64,000 nucleotides of DNA from Coenobita brevimanus (GCA_032717465.1 CM064690.1:8420643-8484642), one strand, 5' to 3'. Counted from the first letter of the stretch, positions 36,233-48,577 are shown. Numbers and translations: made by a program. Notes: generated by a model from the letters alone, not told the origin.

Positions 36233-36514
36233 TTAGCAAGTGAATTTTTGCTCTATCAATCCATAGAGTACTTAACTCTGTTTAGTTTATTCTTGGTAAC
36301 GCCAGACGATTTTATTCGCTCCTGGGAAGTCGCCGTACCCATTGTGTTTATTATTGAGTCTTCCCAGTCATTTGCATTTTTGCTCTAATCTTTGCCAGTT
36401 AACTAGATAAGACTGGTCACCACTAGCTTGTGTCTGTACTCTTTACTTGTGTTTATTAGCATTCGTCTGCGAAGCAGTCAGTACTCAGTTTCGTTTGCTT
36501 AATAAGCTAGCATC
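36233..36514 (+). other. Leader of the array 1 internal region, with putative primer-binding site
   Basis: TTGGTAACGCCAGACG at 36293-36308 has the look of a primer-binding region, and non-coding sequence follows up to the gag ATG. No CA-terminated LTR immediately precedes it, because the RTE fragment intervenes. Confidence 0.45.
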
Positions 36515-38263
36515 ATGGCAGCCAGTGCTTATGTACAGGAAGCCAAAGAAATGGGGCTTACAGACCCAACTAAAATTAAAGAGTACATACTCTCACGGCA
36601 TAATATGGACCAGCAGCGCGAGAATGATGCCCGTGAAGAGCGTAAGATTCAGCGTGAATACGAGCGAGAACAGCGCGAATACGAGCGAGAACAGCGTGAG
36701 GAACGCAAAAAGAAGCGCGAATACGAGCGAGAACAGCACGAACATGAGCAAAAACAGTGCGAACTAGACTTAGAACACGAGCGAGAACAGCGTGAGGAAC
36801 GAGAGAGAGAACGAGAGTACGAACGTGCCGAGCGAGAAGCACGTGAAAAACATGAATATGAAATGCTGAAGCTCAAGCGAGATTCCTTGGCTTCAGATAC
36901 ATCTGGTGCAGTTGGTCAAAGCTCCACGAGCGTTCTCCCTGCACATGTCCTGGCGACCCCACGCATCAAGCTTCCTTCATACGAGGAAGGCAAGTGAATC
37001 GAGCCGTACATAGCTCGTTTTGAGGACATGGCAGACAGGTATCAACTGGATGAGGCAGCTAAACGGATTCAAATTCTTACTTTATTTGAGCGCCCTGCCC
37101 TCGATACTCTCCACAGAATTCATGGAGACAATCTCACGTATGAGATGATGAAAGCTGCACTCATTAAGGCGTATGGTCTCTCAGTAGACGACGCCAAAGT
37201 TCAGTTCATGCGAGCACATCTCCAAGACAAGGAGACAGCTGTTCAGTTCCTTGATTGTCTCACCGCTTACTTAAATGAGTGGATGAAGAAAGATGAAACT
37301 CCTTCCACACGTGAGGGGATAATTGACCTTATGCTGCGTACATAGCTAGAGAGGTCGTGGCCTGCTGAGCTCAAAGGACAGCTTAAGATCTGCCAGGTGA
37401 AAGATGCCAGCCAAACGGCAGAAAAGGCTGACGCATTCTTTACTGCATACAGGTATCAAACTCGTAAGCAAAACACCTGGAATAGAGAACCTGATAAGTC
37501 TGGGAAGCCGTCTCAGACTGAACCCCAGCAACAAGGCCATTCTCAGAATAATGGCCAAGGTCCAAGCAAACCGCAGAAGGACCAGGGGCATAACACTCAG
37601 AAACCTGAGTGGAAGAGGTACAACAAGTACCCTAACCAGCAGCAGTATCAGCCACGCAACCAACCGTCGGGACAAACTTTTTCACCACCAGCTCAAAAGA
37701 GGCAGGAAGCGAATGCAGCCTTCATTCCTCAGCAGCAGCACGGTGGTCACGTCCCCACCAGTATGGGTACTTCCCCACAGTTCACTAATCTCACAGTGAC
37801 AGTGAACCCCCCTCCACAGATGGCCAATGTTTCATCTTCCCAAAATAATTCTCAAGGCACAATGTTTGCCACATCAATTCAGCAGCCTCATGAGTGGCTA
37901 GCTGCTTCCTCCACAGGCCCTCCCACAGGTGACAGTACCTTCCTTGTTCAGCCAGGGTTTGTAGGAGACATCCCTGTGAAGGTCCTGAGAGATAATGGCT
38001 CCTCAGGTTGCTCTGTGAAGCAGAGTCTAGTTCTGCCTGAGCAGTATACAGGTCGACAGATCCATGCAAACCTTATTGATGGATCAGTGACATTGTTCCC
38101 CGAGGCATTTATCCAGGTGGCATCTCCATTTTATACTGGTATGACACTCGCAGTTGTCATGCCAGAACCTTTATTTGACCTAATTGTAGGCAACATTCAC
38201 GGAGTCAATGATAGTTGCTCTGATGATGACGCTACTCAGACTTCGGCTGCTGCGGTAACATGA
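36515..38263 (+). pseudogene. Gag-protease frame, unit 1 (in-frame stops)
   Basis: From the ATG at 36515 one frame runs to the TGA at 38261, broken only by TGA at 36995 and TAG at 37343. The N-terminal part (MAASAYVQEAKEMGLTDPTK) leads to a highly charged Arg/Glu repeat region (REYEREQRE units, about residues 40-115). A capsid-like segment follows (IKLPSYEEGK, YIARFEDMADRYQLDEAAKR, DKETAVQFLDCLTAYLNEWM). Then comes a Gln/Pro-rich linker without a zinc knuckle. A retropepsin-like segment has DNGSS where DTGSS or DSGAS is usual, ending LFDLIVGNIHGV. Units 2 and 3 read CGA at 36995 and CAG at 37343, so both stops are new C-to-T changes. Confidence 0.8.
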
Positions 38264-38266
38264 GCC

Positions 38267-38848
38267 ATGGCTGAGGCTCTAGACTGTGTCACCCCAGTGA
38301 TCATTGAATCGCCGCAAGATCTGATGTGTAGTCAACTTGTTGTACAAGAACAACATTCTGACCCGACACTTGCTGCCGTGCGGAAAAAACAAAAGGGTCG
38401 AGTGATTAAGTATTCACGGGGAGGTCGAGCCAAGTTCCTTCGCAAACAAGGACTTCTCTACCGTGAGTCACGAACACCCGAGGGCGAGGTTTGACTGCAG
38501 TTTCTCGTTCCCGCCAAGTACCACCTAGCAGTGTTACATTGGGGTCATTGTTCAGCCTCATGAGGTCACATGGGCAAAAGGAAGACCCAGGGCCGTATCC
38601 GAGCTGACTTTTTCTGGCCAGGGATGGGACGAGACATAGATAGTTTTGTCCGTTCCTGCAGTGTGTGTCAAAGTAACACCACTAATCAGGGACATGTCCT
38701 TCCAGTGCCGTTCGTAACCACACCTGTAATCTCTGAGTCAGTTGAGAGACAGGGTAGTGGTGAAGTGGGTGCAGACCTGACGTCTCGCCCATTGGCCCCA
38801 CAGGATGCATTATGTCCAGGGCCTGTACATACAATTTATGTACCGTAG
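38267..38848 (+). pseudogene. Integrase zinc-binding (H2C2) stub, unit 1
   Basis: It continues the gag-protease frame after one stop and one codon. It includes YSRGGRAKFLRKQGLLYRES, then HLAVLHWGHCSAS, a TGA, GHMGKRKTQGRIRADFFWPG and FVRSCSVCQ. These are the HHCC zinc-binding domain of Gypsy integrases. A TGA at 38492 is private to unit 1 (CGA in the others). The TGA inside the zinc domain is in all three units. After VPFVTTPVISES the frame ends without the DDE core. No RT lies between protease and integrase. Confidence 0.8.
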
Positions 38849-39380
38849 GTTAAGGGGGAAGTTCGAGAGAGAGCTCCGCAGAGGCGACTCGAGGCTATGG
38901 AAGACCCGAGTTTGCACAAGGATTCTCAGCTCCCCGATACTAATATAAGTACTGTAGGTTAAGGGGGAAGTTCGAGAGAGAACTCCGCAGAGGCGACTCG
39001 AGGCTATGGAAGACCCGAGTTTGCACAAGGATTCTCAGCTCCCCGATACTAATATAAGTACTGTAGGTTAAGGGGGAAGTTCGAGAGAGAACTCCGCAGA
39101 GGCGACTCGAGGCTATGGAAGACCCGAGTTTGCACAAGGATTCTTAGCTCCTCGATATTAATATAAGTACTGTAGGTAAAGGGGGAAGTGAGAACTCCGC
39201 AGAGGCGACTCGAGGCTATGGAAGACCCGAGTTTGCACAAGGATTCTCAGCTCCCCGATATTAATATAAGTACTGTAGGTTAAGGCACAGGTTGAGGACC
39301 CATGTGCAGTTCGAGGCTATGGAAGACCCGAGTTTGCACGAGGATTCTCAACTTGCCGATACTAATCGTGTGCTATAAGT
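38845..39380. repeat. 109-bp tandem repeats, unit 1 (five copies)
   Basis: Repeats begin GTAGGTTAAGGGGGAAG at 38845, 38954, 39063, 39172 and 39275. The fourth has a small deletion (GGGGGAAGTGAGAACTCC) and the last is diverged (GTAGGTTAAGGCACAGG). Each carries CGCAGAGGCGACTCGAGGC and GACCCGAGTTTGCACAAGGA. Confidence 0.95.
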
Positions 39381-40002
39381 AATGGCGACCTCGAATGTAC
39401 GAAGCTTAGGCTGTCACTCGTATTTTTCAGCCAGAGCGTACTTTTCGTAGCATGTACTGACTGCTAGGCAGAGAGAGTAATTGTAACTTAAAAAAAGTTT
39501 TGTCTCATTGACACTTTTGATGCTCCACCTCAATTGATTTTGCAGGTACAGCAATGGGTGTAGCAGTTTTGCTGTGCGGGCCAGGTGATCATCTGCCGCA
39601 CGCTGCCGCCTCTTCACCTCTGCCTTCGTCGTCGCCATATTATTATTTACTGTGTCATTTTACATGTAGGTACAGTTACACTACATGTGTCACACCTACA
39701 CCGTGTATTACATACACCACGCTACACAACAATTAGTTGTCAGTGTAAATGTAGCAAACTTTCACTCAGTTTGACCTGAGTACAGGATTTTCACCGTCGT
39801 CACGGAGTTTTTCCCTCAAGCTTGCTTCTATTAACGTAAATACGAGTTTTTTTTTCGCTCACTGGCGACTGCGACTTTCTCATGTAGCAGGATAGCACAC
39901 ACACCACAGTGTGAATCTTGTGTGACTGAGCTAGGATTTATATCTATGTGTATTGAAATCTTTCTTCTGAAGGAAGAAAGATTTAATTTTCATGGGGCGT
40001 AA
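39381..40002 (+). other. 3' non-coding part of unit 1
   Basis: About 620 bp with no conserved frame. It ends with GAAGGAAGAAAGATTTAATT and CATGGGGCGTAA directly before the next LTR, where a polypurine tract would be expected. Short open frames are not preserved between units. Confidence 0.6.
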
Positions 40003-41022
40003 TGTCACGAGTCGGCTAGTGACATTGGCTTTTTGGGAAACCGCGAACTCAAGTGGAATCCCAGTTTATCGTTCAGTTAACCGCTCATTCGGACGGAAGC
40101 TTTGTCAAATAAATTTTTCATTGTCATACGAGATCGTCTTTGTGTGAGACATTAGCGCTTCGGCTGAGTGATTTGTTTTGGGCGCGTTTCGCTCACTCGG
40201 CCGTTAAAAAATGCGGCATATCGCTCCCATTTCTTTCTCACGAGTTTAGTCAATCCAGTGTTTGCTCTGACGGAGAGAGGTTCTGTGCTCCAACATTGTG
40301 AGAGGTTAACCCAAGCTCCACAAGATCACAGCTCCAAGCTCCCACCCTAGATTTGGGTGATACACAGCATTCATCGACCAGTATTTCTTTTCGTTTTCCT
40401 AGTCTTAAGAGTTTAATTAAGGTGTTTTTCCTAGGCGTAAGAATTTAGCTCGAGTGAGTGAGTGAGTGAATACAATCTCTTTATTTGAATTCATTTGAAG
40501 TGTAACGTTAAATTTATTTTTGTAATCAATAAATTTAACAGTTCTTTTCCTTGAGCTTAATATAATGAAAACTCTTGTTTCATTTCTCCACAATTAAGCT
40601 TATTTTCCATGTAGCTCCTAGCTTGCATAAATGTTTTGCTATTCATAACTGGTACTTAGGCCTGTCTTGTGTATTAAACTTAAAATCCGTTGTGCCTCCT
40701 AGGAGTTAAGCATTAGCAAGAACCTGATATTATTATTAGTATTAGTTATTTATTGTCAGGGGTGAAGTAACTTTCTCCAGAGGCTAACAGTACTAGTAAT
40801 CAGCATTTGTGAGTAATTAGTCTCTGCTGTATACTGTTGAGAAAGTTTATAAGTTCTCGTTCTGAGAAAATCGGCGAAGTAAGCCAGCGTAAATAATCGT
40901 TGCTTGATGTAGCAAGACAATCATTGTCCTTGCTCTTCAATATTATTGAACATTATTATCATATTAAATAATATTTAGCATTTATTTCAAAAACCCCGTG
41001 ATATTTTAAAAACCCCGTGACA
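40003..41022 (+). repeat. Array 1 LTR, unit 2 (1020 bp)
   Basis: Same TGTCACGAG...GTGACA ends as unit 1. The left flank is the 3' non-coding part of unit 1 and the right flank is the same GACATTCTGAGG RTE sequence. Confidence 0.92.
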
Positions 41023-41443
41023 GACATTCTGAGGGTGGGAACTTGGAATGTGAGAGGAAAGAATGATGAAGTGAAAGAAAGAGAGATTGTTCAAGTGCTT
41101 GAGGATGCAAAAGTGGATATGTGTGGATTGAATGAAACTAAATGAACAGGTGAAAGGGTGAGAGAATGAGAATACGGTTTAGGTATATGTGTGGGAGTCA
41201 ATGAGAATGAGAAGGCAAGAGAGGGAGTATGTCTGATGATAAGCAAGAAGTGGAAGGAGAATATAAGAGAGTATGGAACAGTGGGTGCAAGGATTGTATG
41301 GGTGAGGATGAAAGTAGGTATACAAGCGTGGGCAATTGTATGTGTGTATGCTCCGACAGAGGACCGAATGGCAAGAGTGAAAGATGAGTTTTGGGCGAGA
41401 GTAGAAGCATATATGGACAAATTTACTGGTGTTGACCATTAAT
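41023..41443 (+). pseudogene. RTE endonuclease fragment, unit 2
   Basis: Same fragment as at 35812, with the same two stops and a few substitutions, for example NENEKAREG instead of NENERAREG. Confidence 0.88.
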
Positions 41444-41725
41444 TTAGCAAGTGAATTTTTGCTTTATCAATCCATAGAGTACTTAACTCTATTTAGTTTA
41501 TTCTTGGTAACGCCAGACGATTTTATTCGCTCCTGGGAAGTCGCCGTACCCATTGTGTTTATTATTGAGTCTTCCCAGTCATTTGCATTTTTGCTCTAAT
41601 CTTTGCCAGTTAACTAGATAAGACTGGTCACCACTAGCTTGTGTCTGTACTCTTTACTTGTGTTTATTAGTATTCGTTTGCGAAGCAGTCAGTACTCAGT
41701 TTCGTTTGCTTAATAAGCTAGCATC

Positions 41726-43471
41726 ATGGCAACCAGTGCTTATGTACATGAAGCCAAAGAAATGGGTCTTACAGACCCAACTAAAATTAAAGAGTACATA
41801 CTCTCACGGCATAATATGGACCAGCAGCGTGAGAATGATGCCCGTGAAGAGCGTAAGATTCAGCGTTAATACGAGCGAGAACAGCGTGAATACGAGCGAG
41901 AACAGCGTGAGGAACGCGAAAAGAAGCGCGAATACGAGCGAGAACAGCGCGAACACGAGCAAAAACAGCGCGAACTCGACTTAGAACACGAGCAAGAACA
42001 GCGTGAGGAACGAGAGAGAGAACGAGAGTACGAACGTGCCGAGCAAGAAGCACGTGAAAAACATGAATATGAAATGCTGAAGCTCAAGCGAGATTCCTTG
42101 GCTTCAGATACATCTGGTGCAGTTGGTCAAAGCTCCACGAGCGTTCTCCCTGCACATGTCCTGGCGACCCCACGCATCAAGCTTCCTTCATACAAGGAAG
42201 GCAAGCGAATCGAGCCGTACATAGCTCGTTTTGAGGACATGGCAGACAGGTATCAACTGGATGAGGCAGCTAAGCAGATCCAATTTCGTAGTTTATTTGA
42301 GGGCCCTGCCCTCGATATTCTCCACAGAATTCGTGGAGACAATTTCACATATGAGATGATGAAAGCTGCACTCATTAAGGCGTATGGTCTCATAGTAGAC
42401 GACGCCAAAGTTCAGTTCATGCGAGCTCGTCTCCAAGACAAGGAGACAGCTGTTCAGTTCCTTGATCGTCTCACCGCTTACTTAAATGAGTGGATGGAGA
42501 AAGATGAAACTCCTTCCACGCGTGAGGGGATAAATGACCTTATGCTGTGTACGCAGCTAGAGAGGTCGTGGCCTGCTGAGCTCATAGGACAGCTTAAGAT
42601 CTGCCAGGTGAAAGATGCCAGCCAAATGGCAGAAAAGGCTGACGCATTCTTTACTGCATACAGGTATCAAACTCGTAAGCAAAACACCTGGAACAGAAAA
42701 CCTGATAAGTCTGGGAAGCCGTCTCAGACTGAACCCCAGCAACAAGGCCATTCTCAGAATAATGGCCAAGGTCCAAGCAAACCGCAGAAGGACCAGGGGC
42801 AAAACACTCAGAAACCTGAGTGGAAGAGGTACAACAAGTACCCTAACCAGCAGCAGTATCAGCCACGCAACCGACCGTCGGGACAAACTTTTTCACCACC
42901 AGCTCAAAAGAGGCAGGAAGCGAATGCAGCCTTCATTCCTCAGCAGCAGCACGGTGGTCACGTCCCTACCAGTATGGGTACTTCCCCACAGTTCACTAGT
43001 GCCACAGACAGTGAACCCCCCTCCACAGATGGCCAATGTTTCATCTTCCCAAAATAATTCTCAAGGCACAATGTTTGCCACATCAATTCAGCAGCCTCAT
43101 GAGTGGCTAGCTGCTTCCTCCACAGGCCCTCCCACAGGTGACATACCTTCCTTGTTCAGCCAGGGTTTGTGAAAGACATCCCTGTGAAGGTCCTGAGAGA
43201 TAATCGTTCCTCAGGTTGCTCTGTCAAGCAGAGTCTAGTTCGGCCTGAGCAGTATACAGGTCGACAGATCCATGCAAACCTTATTGATGGATCAGCGACA
43301 TTGTTCCCCGAGGCATTTATCCAGGTGGCATCTCCATTTTATACGGGTACGACACTCGCAGTTGTCATGCCAGAACCTTTATTTAACCTAATTGTAGGCA
43401 ACATTCACGGAGTCAATGATAGTTGCTCTGATGATGACGCTACTCAGACTTCGGCTGCTGCGGTAACATGA
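41726..43471 (+). pseudogene. Gag-protease frame, unit 2 (stop and frameshifts)
   Basis: The ATG at 41726 is followed by a TAA at 41867 (GAA in unit 1). The same frame is then open from before 42074 to a 2-bp deletion near 43010 (CACAGACAGTG versus CACAGTGACAGTG). A second 2-bp deletion lies near 43142. The capsid part is well kept (SYKEGKRIEPYIARFEDMAD). The protease core reads DNRSS at 43200, so even the Gly of the active-site motif is lost. It is the most decayed of the three units. Confidence 0.8.
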
Positions 43472-43474
43472 GCC

Positions 43475-44056
43475 ATGGCTGAGGCTCCAGACTGTGTCAC
43501 CCCAGTGATCATTGAATCGCCGCAAGATCTGATGTGTAGTCAACTTGTTGTACAAGAACAACATTCTGACCCGACACTTGCTGCCGTGCGGAAAAAACAA
43601 AAGGGTCGAGTGATTAAGTATTCACGGGGAGGTCGAGCCAAGTTCCTTCGCAAACAAGGACGGCTCTACCGTGAGTCACGAACACCCGAGGGCGAGGTTC
43701 GACTGCAGTTTGTCGTTCCCGCCAAGTACCACCTGGCAGTGTTACATTGGGGTCATTGATCAGCCTCATGAGGTCACATGGACAAAAGGAAGACCCAGGG
43801 CCGTATCCTAGCTGACTTTTTCTGGCCAGGGATGGGACGAGACATAGATAGTTTTGTCCGTTCCTGCAGTGTGTGTCAAAGTAAAACCACTAATCATGGA
43901 CATGTCCTTCCTGTGCCGTTCGTAACCACACCTGTAATCTCTGAGTCAGCTGAGAGACAGGGTAGTGGTGAAGTGGGTGCAGACCTGACGTCTCGCCCAT
44001 TGGCCCCACAGGACGCATTATGTCCAGGGCCTGTACATACAAATTATGTACCGTAG
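43475..44056 (+). pseudogene. Integrase zinc-binding stub, unit 2
   Basis: Same H2C2 segment as unit 1. Here the frame is open across the codon that is TGA at 38492, but it keeps a TGA inside the zinc domain, and an extra TGA appears where GHCSAS reads GH-stop. Confidence 0.8.
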
Positions 44057-44486
44057 GTTAAGGGGGAAGTTCGAGAGAGAACTCCGCAGAGGCGACTCGA
44101 GGCTATGGAAGACCCGAGTTTGCACAAGGATTCTCAGCTCCCCGATACTAATATAAGTACTGTAGGTTAAGGGGGAAGTTCGAGAGAGAACTCCGCAGAG
44201 GCAACTCGAGGCTATGGAAGACCCGAGTTTGCACAAGGATTCTCAGCTCCCCGATACTAATATAAGCACTGTAGGTTAAGGGGGAAGTTCGAGAGAGAAC
44301 TCCGCAGAGGCGACTCGAGGCTATGGAAGACCCGAGTTTGCACAAGGATTCTCAGCTCCCCGATATTAATATAAGTACTGTAGGTTAAGGCACAGGTTGA
44401 GGACCCATGTGCAGTTCGAGGCTATGGAAGACCCGAGTTTGCACGAGGATTTTCAATTTGCCGACACTAATCGTGTGCTATAAGTA
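44053..44486. repeat. 109-bp tandem repeats, unit 2 (four copies)
   Basis: Repeats begin at 44053, 44162, 44271 and 44380. The shortened ~103-bp variant present in units 1 and 3 is missing. Confidence 0.95.
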
Positions 44487-45105
44487 ATGGCGACCTCGAA
44501 TGTATGAAGCTTAGGCTGTCACTCGTACTTTTCAACCAGAGCGTAATTTTCATAGCATGTACTGATATCTAGGCAGAGAGAGTAATTGTAACTTAATAAA
44601 AGTTTTGTCTCATTGACACTTTTGATGCTCCACCTCAATTGATTTTCCAGGTACAGCAATGGGTGTAGCAGTTTTGCTGTGCGGGCCAGGTGATCGTCTG
44701 CCGCACGCTGCCACCTCTTCTCCTCTGCCTTCGTCGTCGCCATATTATTATTTACTGTGTCATTTTACACGTAGGTACAGTTACACTACAACTGTCACAC
44801 CTACACCGTGTATTACATACACCACGCTACACAACATTTAGTTGTCAGTGTAAATGTAGCGAACTTTTGCTCAGTTTGACTTGAGTACAGGATTTTCACC
44901 GTCGTCACGGAGTTTTTCCCTGAAGCTTGCTTCTATTAACGTAAATACGAGTTTTTTTCGCTCACTGGCGACTGCGACTTTCTCCTGTAGCAGGATACCA
45001 GACTCACCACAGTGTGAATCTTGTGTGACTGAGCTAGGATTTATATCTATGTGTACTGAAATCTTTCTTCTGAAGGAAGAAAGATTTAATTTTCATGGGG
45101 CTTAA
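44487..45105 (+). other. 3' non-coding part of unit 2
   Basis: Counterpart of 39381-40002, ending CATGGGGCTTAA before the next LTR. No conserved open frame. Confidence 0.6.
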
Positions 45106-46121
45106 TGTCACGAGTCGGCTAGTGACATTGGCTTTTTGGGAAACCGCGAACTCAAGTGGAATCCCAGTTTATCGTTCAGTTACCCGCTCATTCGGACGGA
45201 AGCTTTGTCAAATAAATTTTTCATTGTCATACGTGATCGTCTTTGTGTGAGACATTAGCGCTTCCGCTGAGTGATTTGTTTTGGGTGCGTTTCGCTCACT
45301 CGGCCATTAAAAAATGCGGCATATCGCTCCCATTTCTTTCTCACGAGTTTAGTCAGTCCAGTGTTTGCTCTGACGGAGAGAGGTTCTGTGCTCCAACAGT
45401 GTGAGAGGTCAACCCAAGCTCCACAAGATCACAGCTCCAAGCTCCCACCCTAGATTTGGGTGATACACAGAATTCATCGACCAGTATTTCTTTTCGTTTT
45501 CCTAGTCTTAAGAGTTTAATTAAGGTGTTTTTCCTAGGCGTAAGAATTTAGCTCGAGTGAGTGAGTGAGTACGATCTCTTTATTTGAATTCATTTGAAGT
45601 GTAACGTTAAATTTATTTTTGTAATCAATAAATTTAACAGTTCTTTTCCTTGAGCTTAATGTAATGAAAACTCTTGTTTCATTTCTCCACAATTAAGCTT
45701 ATTTTCCATGTAGCTCCTAGCTTGCATAAACGTTTTGCTATTCATAACTGGTACTTAGGCCAGTCTTGTGTATTAAACTTAAAATCCATTGTGCCTCCTA
45801 GGAGTTAAGCATTAGCAAGAACCTGATATTATTATTAGTATTAGTTATTTATTGTCAGGGGTGAAATAACTTTCTCCAGAGGCTAACAGTACTAGTAATC
45901 AGCATTTGTGAGTAATTAGTCTCTGCTGTATACTGTTGAGAAAGTTTATAAGTTCTCGTTCTGAGAAAATCGGCGAAGTAAGCCAGCGTAAATAATCGTT
46001 GTTAAACGTAGCAAGACAATCATTGTCCTTGCTCTTCAATATTATTGAACATTATTATCATATTAAATAATATTTAGCATTTATTTTAAAAACCCCGTGA
46101 TATTTTAAAAACTCCGTGACA
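45106..46121 (+). repeat. Array 1 LTR, unit 3 (1016 bp)
   Basis: Same ends as the other units, with one GTGA unit fewer near 45556 and CTCCGTGACA at the 3' end. Confidence 0.92.
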
Positions 46122-46542
46122 GACATTCTGAGGGTGGGAACTTGGAATGTGAAAGGAAAGAATGATGAAGTGAAAGAAAGAGAGATTGTTCAGGTGCTTC
46201 AGGATGCAAAAGTGGATATGTGTGGATTGAATGAAACTAAATGAACAGGTGAAAGGGTGAGAGAATGAGAATACGGTTTAGGTATATGTGTGGGAGTCAA
46301 TGAGAATGAGAGGGCAAGAGAGGGAGTATGTCTGATGATAAGCAAGAAGTGGAAGGAGAATATAAGAGAGTATGGAACAGTGGGTGCAAGGATTGTATGG
46401 GTGAGGATGAAAGTAGGTATACAAGCGTGGGCAATTGTATGTGTGTATGCTCCGACAGAGGACCGAATGGCAAGAGTGAAAGATGAGTTTTGGGCGAGAG
46501 TAGAAGCATATATGGACAAATTTACTGGTGTTTACCGTTAAT
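46122..46542 (+). pseudogene. RTE endonuclease fragment, unit 3
   Basis: Same fragment and same two stops as in the other units. Confidence 0.88.
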
Positions 46543-46824
46543 TTAGCAAGTGAATTTTTGCTTTATCAATTCATAGAGTACTTAACTCTATTTAGTTTAT
46601 TCTTGGTAACGCCAGACGATTTTATTCGCTCCTGGGAAGTCGCCGTACCCATTGTGTTTATTATTGAGTCTTCCCAGTCATTTGCATTTTTGCTCTAATC
46701 TTTGCCAGTTAACTAGATAAGACTGGTCACCACTAGCTTGTGTCTGTACTCTTTACTTGTGCTTATTAGTATTCGTTTGCGAAGTAGTCAGTACTCAGTT
46801 TCGTTTGCTTAATAAGCTAGCATC

Positions 46825-48566
46825 ATGGCAGCCAGTGCTTATGTACAGGAAGCAAAGAAATGGGTCTTACAGACCCAACTAAAATTAAAGAGTACATACT
46901 CTCACGGCATAATATGGACCAGCAGCGTGAGAATGATGCCCGTGAAGAGCGTTAGATTCAGCGTTAATACGAGCGAGAACAGCGTGAATACGAGCGAGAA
47001 CAGCGTGAGGAACGCGAAAAGAAGCGCGAATACGAGCGAGAACAGCGCGAACACGAGCAAAAACAGTGCGAACTCGACTTAGAACACGAGCAAGAACAGC
47101 GTGAGGAACGAGAGAGAGAACGAGAGTACGAACGTGCCGAGCGAGAAGCACGTGAAAAACATGAATATGAAATGCTGAAGCTCAAGCGAGATTCCTTGGC
47201 TTCAGATACATCTGGTGCAGTTGGTCAAAGCTCCACGAGCGTTCTCCCTGCACATGTCCTGGCGACCCCACGCATCAAGCTTCCTTCATACAAGGAAGGC
47301 AAGCGAATCGAGCCGTACATAGCTCGTTTTGAGGACATGGCAGACAGGTATCAACTGGATGAGGCAGCTAAGCAGATCCAATTTCTTAGTTTATTTGAGG
47401 GCCCTGCCCTCGATATTCTGAACAGAATTCGTGGAGACAATCTCACATGTGAGATGATGAAAGCTGCACTCATTAAGGCGTATGGTCTCACAGTAGACGA
47501 CGCCAAAGTTCAGTTCATGCGAGCTCATCTCCAAGACAAGGAGACAGCTGTTCAGTTCCTTGATCGTCTCACCGCTTACTTAAATGAGTGGATGGAGAAA
47601 GATGAAACTCCTTCCACGCGTGAGGGGATAATTGATCTTATGCTGGGTACACAGCTAGAGAGGTCGTGGCCTGCTGAGCTCATAGGACAGCTTAAGATCT
47701 GCCAGGTGAAAGATGCCAGCCAAATGGCAGAAAAGGCTGACGCATTCTTTACTGCATACAGGTATCAAACTCGTAAGCAAAACACCTGGAACAGAAAACC
47801 TGATAAATCTGGGAAGCCGTCTCAGACTGAACCCCAGCAACAAAGCCATTCTCAGAATAATGGCCAAGGTCCAAGCAAACCGCAGAAGGACCAGGAGCAA
47901 AACACTCAGAAACCTGAGTGGAAGAGGTACAACAAGTACCCTAACCAGCAGCAGTATCAGCCACCCAACCGACCGTCGGGACAAACTTTTTCACCACCAG
48001 CTCAAAAGAGGCAGGAAGCGAATGCAGCCTTCATTCCTCAGCAGCAGCACGGTGGTCACGTCCCTACCAGTATGGGTACTTCCCCACAGTTCACTAGTCC
48101 CACAGTGACAGTGAACCCCCCTCCACAGATGGCCAATGTTTCATCTTCCCAAAATAATTCTCAAGGCACAATGTTTGCCACATCAATTCAGCAGCCTCAT
48201 GAGTGGCTAGCTGCTTCCTCCACAGGCCCTCCCACAGGTGACAGTACCTTCCTTGTTCAGCCAGGGTTTGTGGGAGACATCCCTGTGAAGGTCCTGAGAG
48301 ATAATGGTTCCTCAGGTTGCTCTGTCAAGCAGAGTCTAGTTCGGCCTGAGCAGTATACAGGTCGACAGATCCATGCAAACCTTATTGATGGATCAGCGAC
48401 ATTGTTCCCCGAGGCATTTATCCAGGTGGCATCTCCATTTTATACTGGTACGACACTCGCAGTTGTCATGCCAGAACCTTTATTTAACCTAATTGTAGGC
48501 AACATTCACGGAGTCAAGGATAGTTGCTCTGATGATGACACTACTCAGACTTCGGCTGCGCGGTAA
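46825..48566 (+). pseudogene. Gag-protease frame, unit 3 (464-codon open part)
   Basis: A 1-bp deletion soon after the ATG (GAAGCAAAGAAATG versus GAAGCCAAAGAAATG) shifts the frame, and stops follow at the position corresponding to 46952 and again 15 bp on. From 47172 the frame is open for 464 codons through the capsid-like segment, the Gln/Pro-rich linker and the protease-like segment (VKVLRDNGSSGCSVKQSLVR to LFNLIVGNIHGV). It is the longest open stretch in the array and shows that the gag-protease frame is ancestral. A 1-bp deletion near 48558 ends it early. Confidence 0.82.
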
Positions 48567-48577
48567 CACGAGCCATG

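Noticed and set aside
36576..36876. Minus-strand Ser/Arg-rich (SR-like) frames opposite gag in array 1
   Set aside because: They are the complement of the Arg/Glu repeat in gag and have no independent support.
38261..38575. Stop-codon readthrough or selenocysteine at the TGA codons of array 1
   Set aside because: Most are CGA in another unit, and many other lesions show the frame is dead.
38845..39380. CRISPR-like array
   Set aside because: The repeats are contiguous 109-bp units without spacers and lie inside a eukaryotic LTR element.
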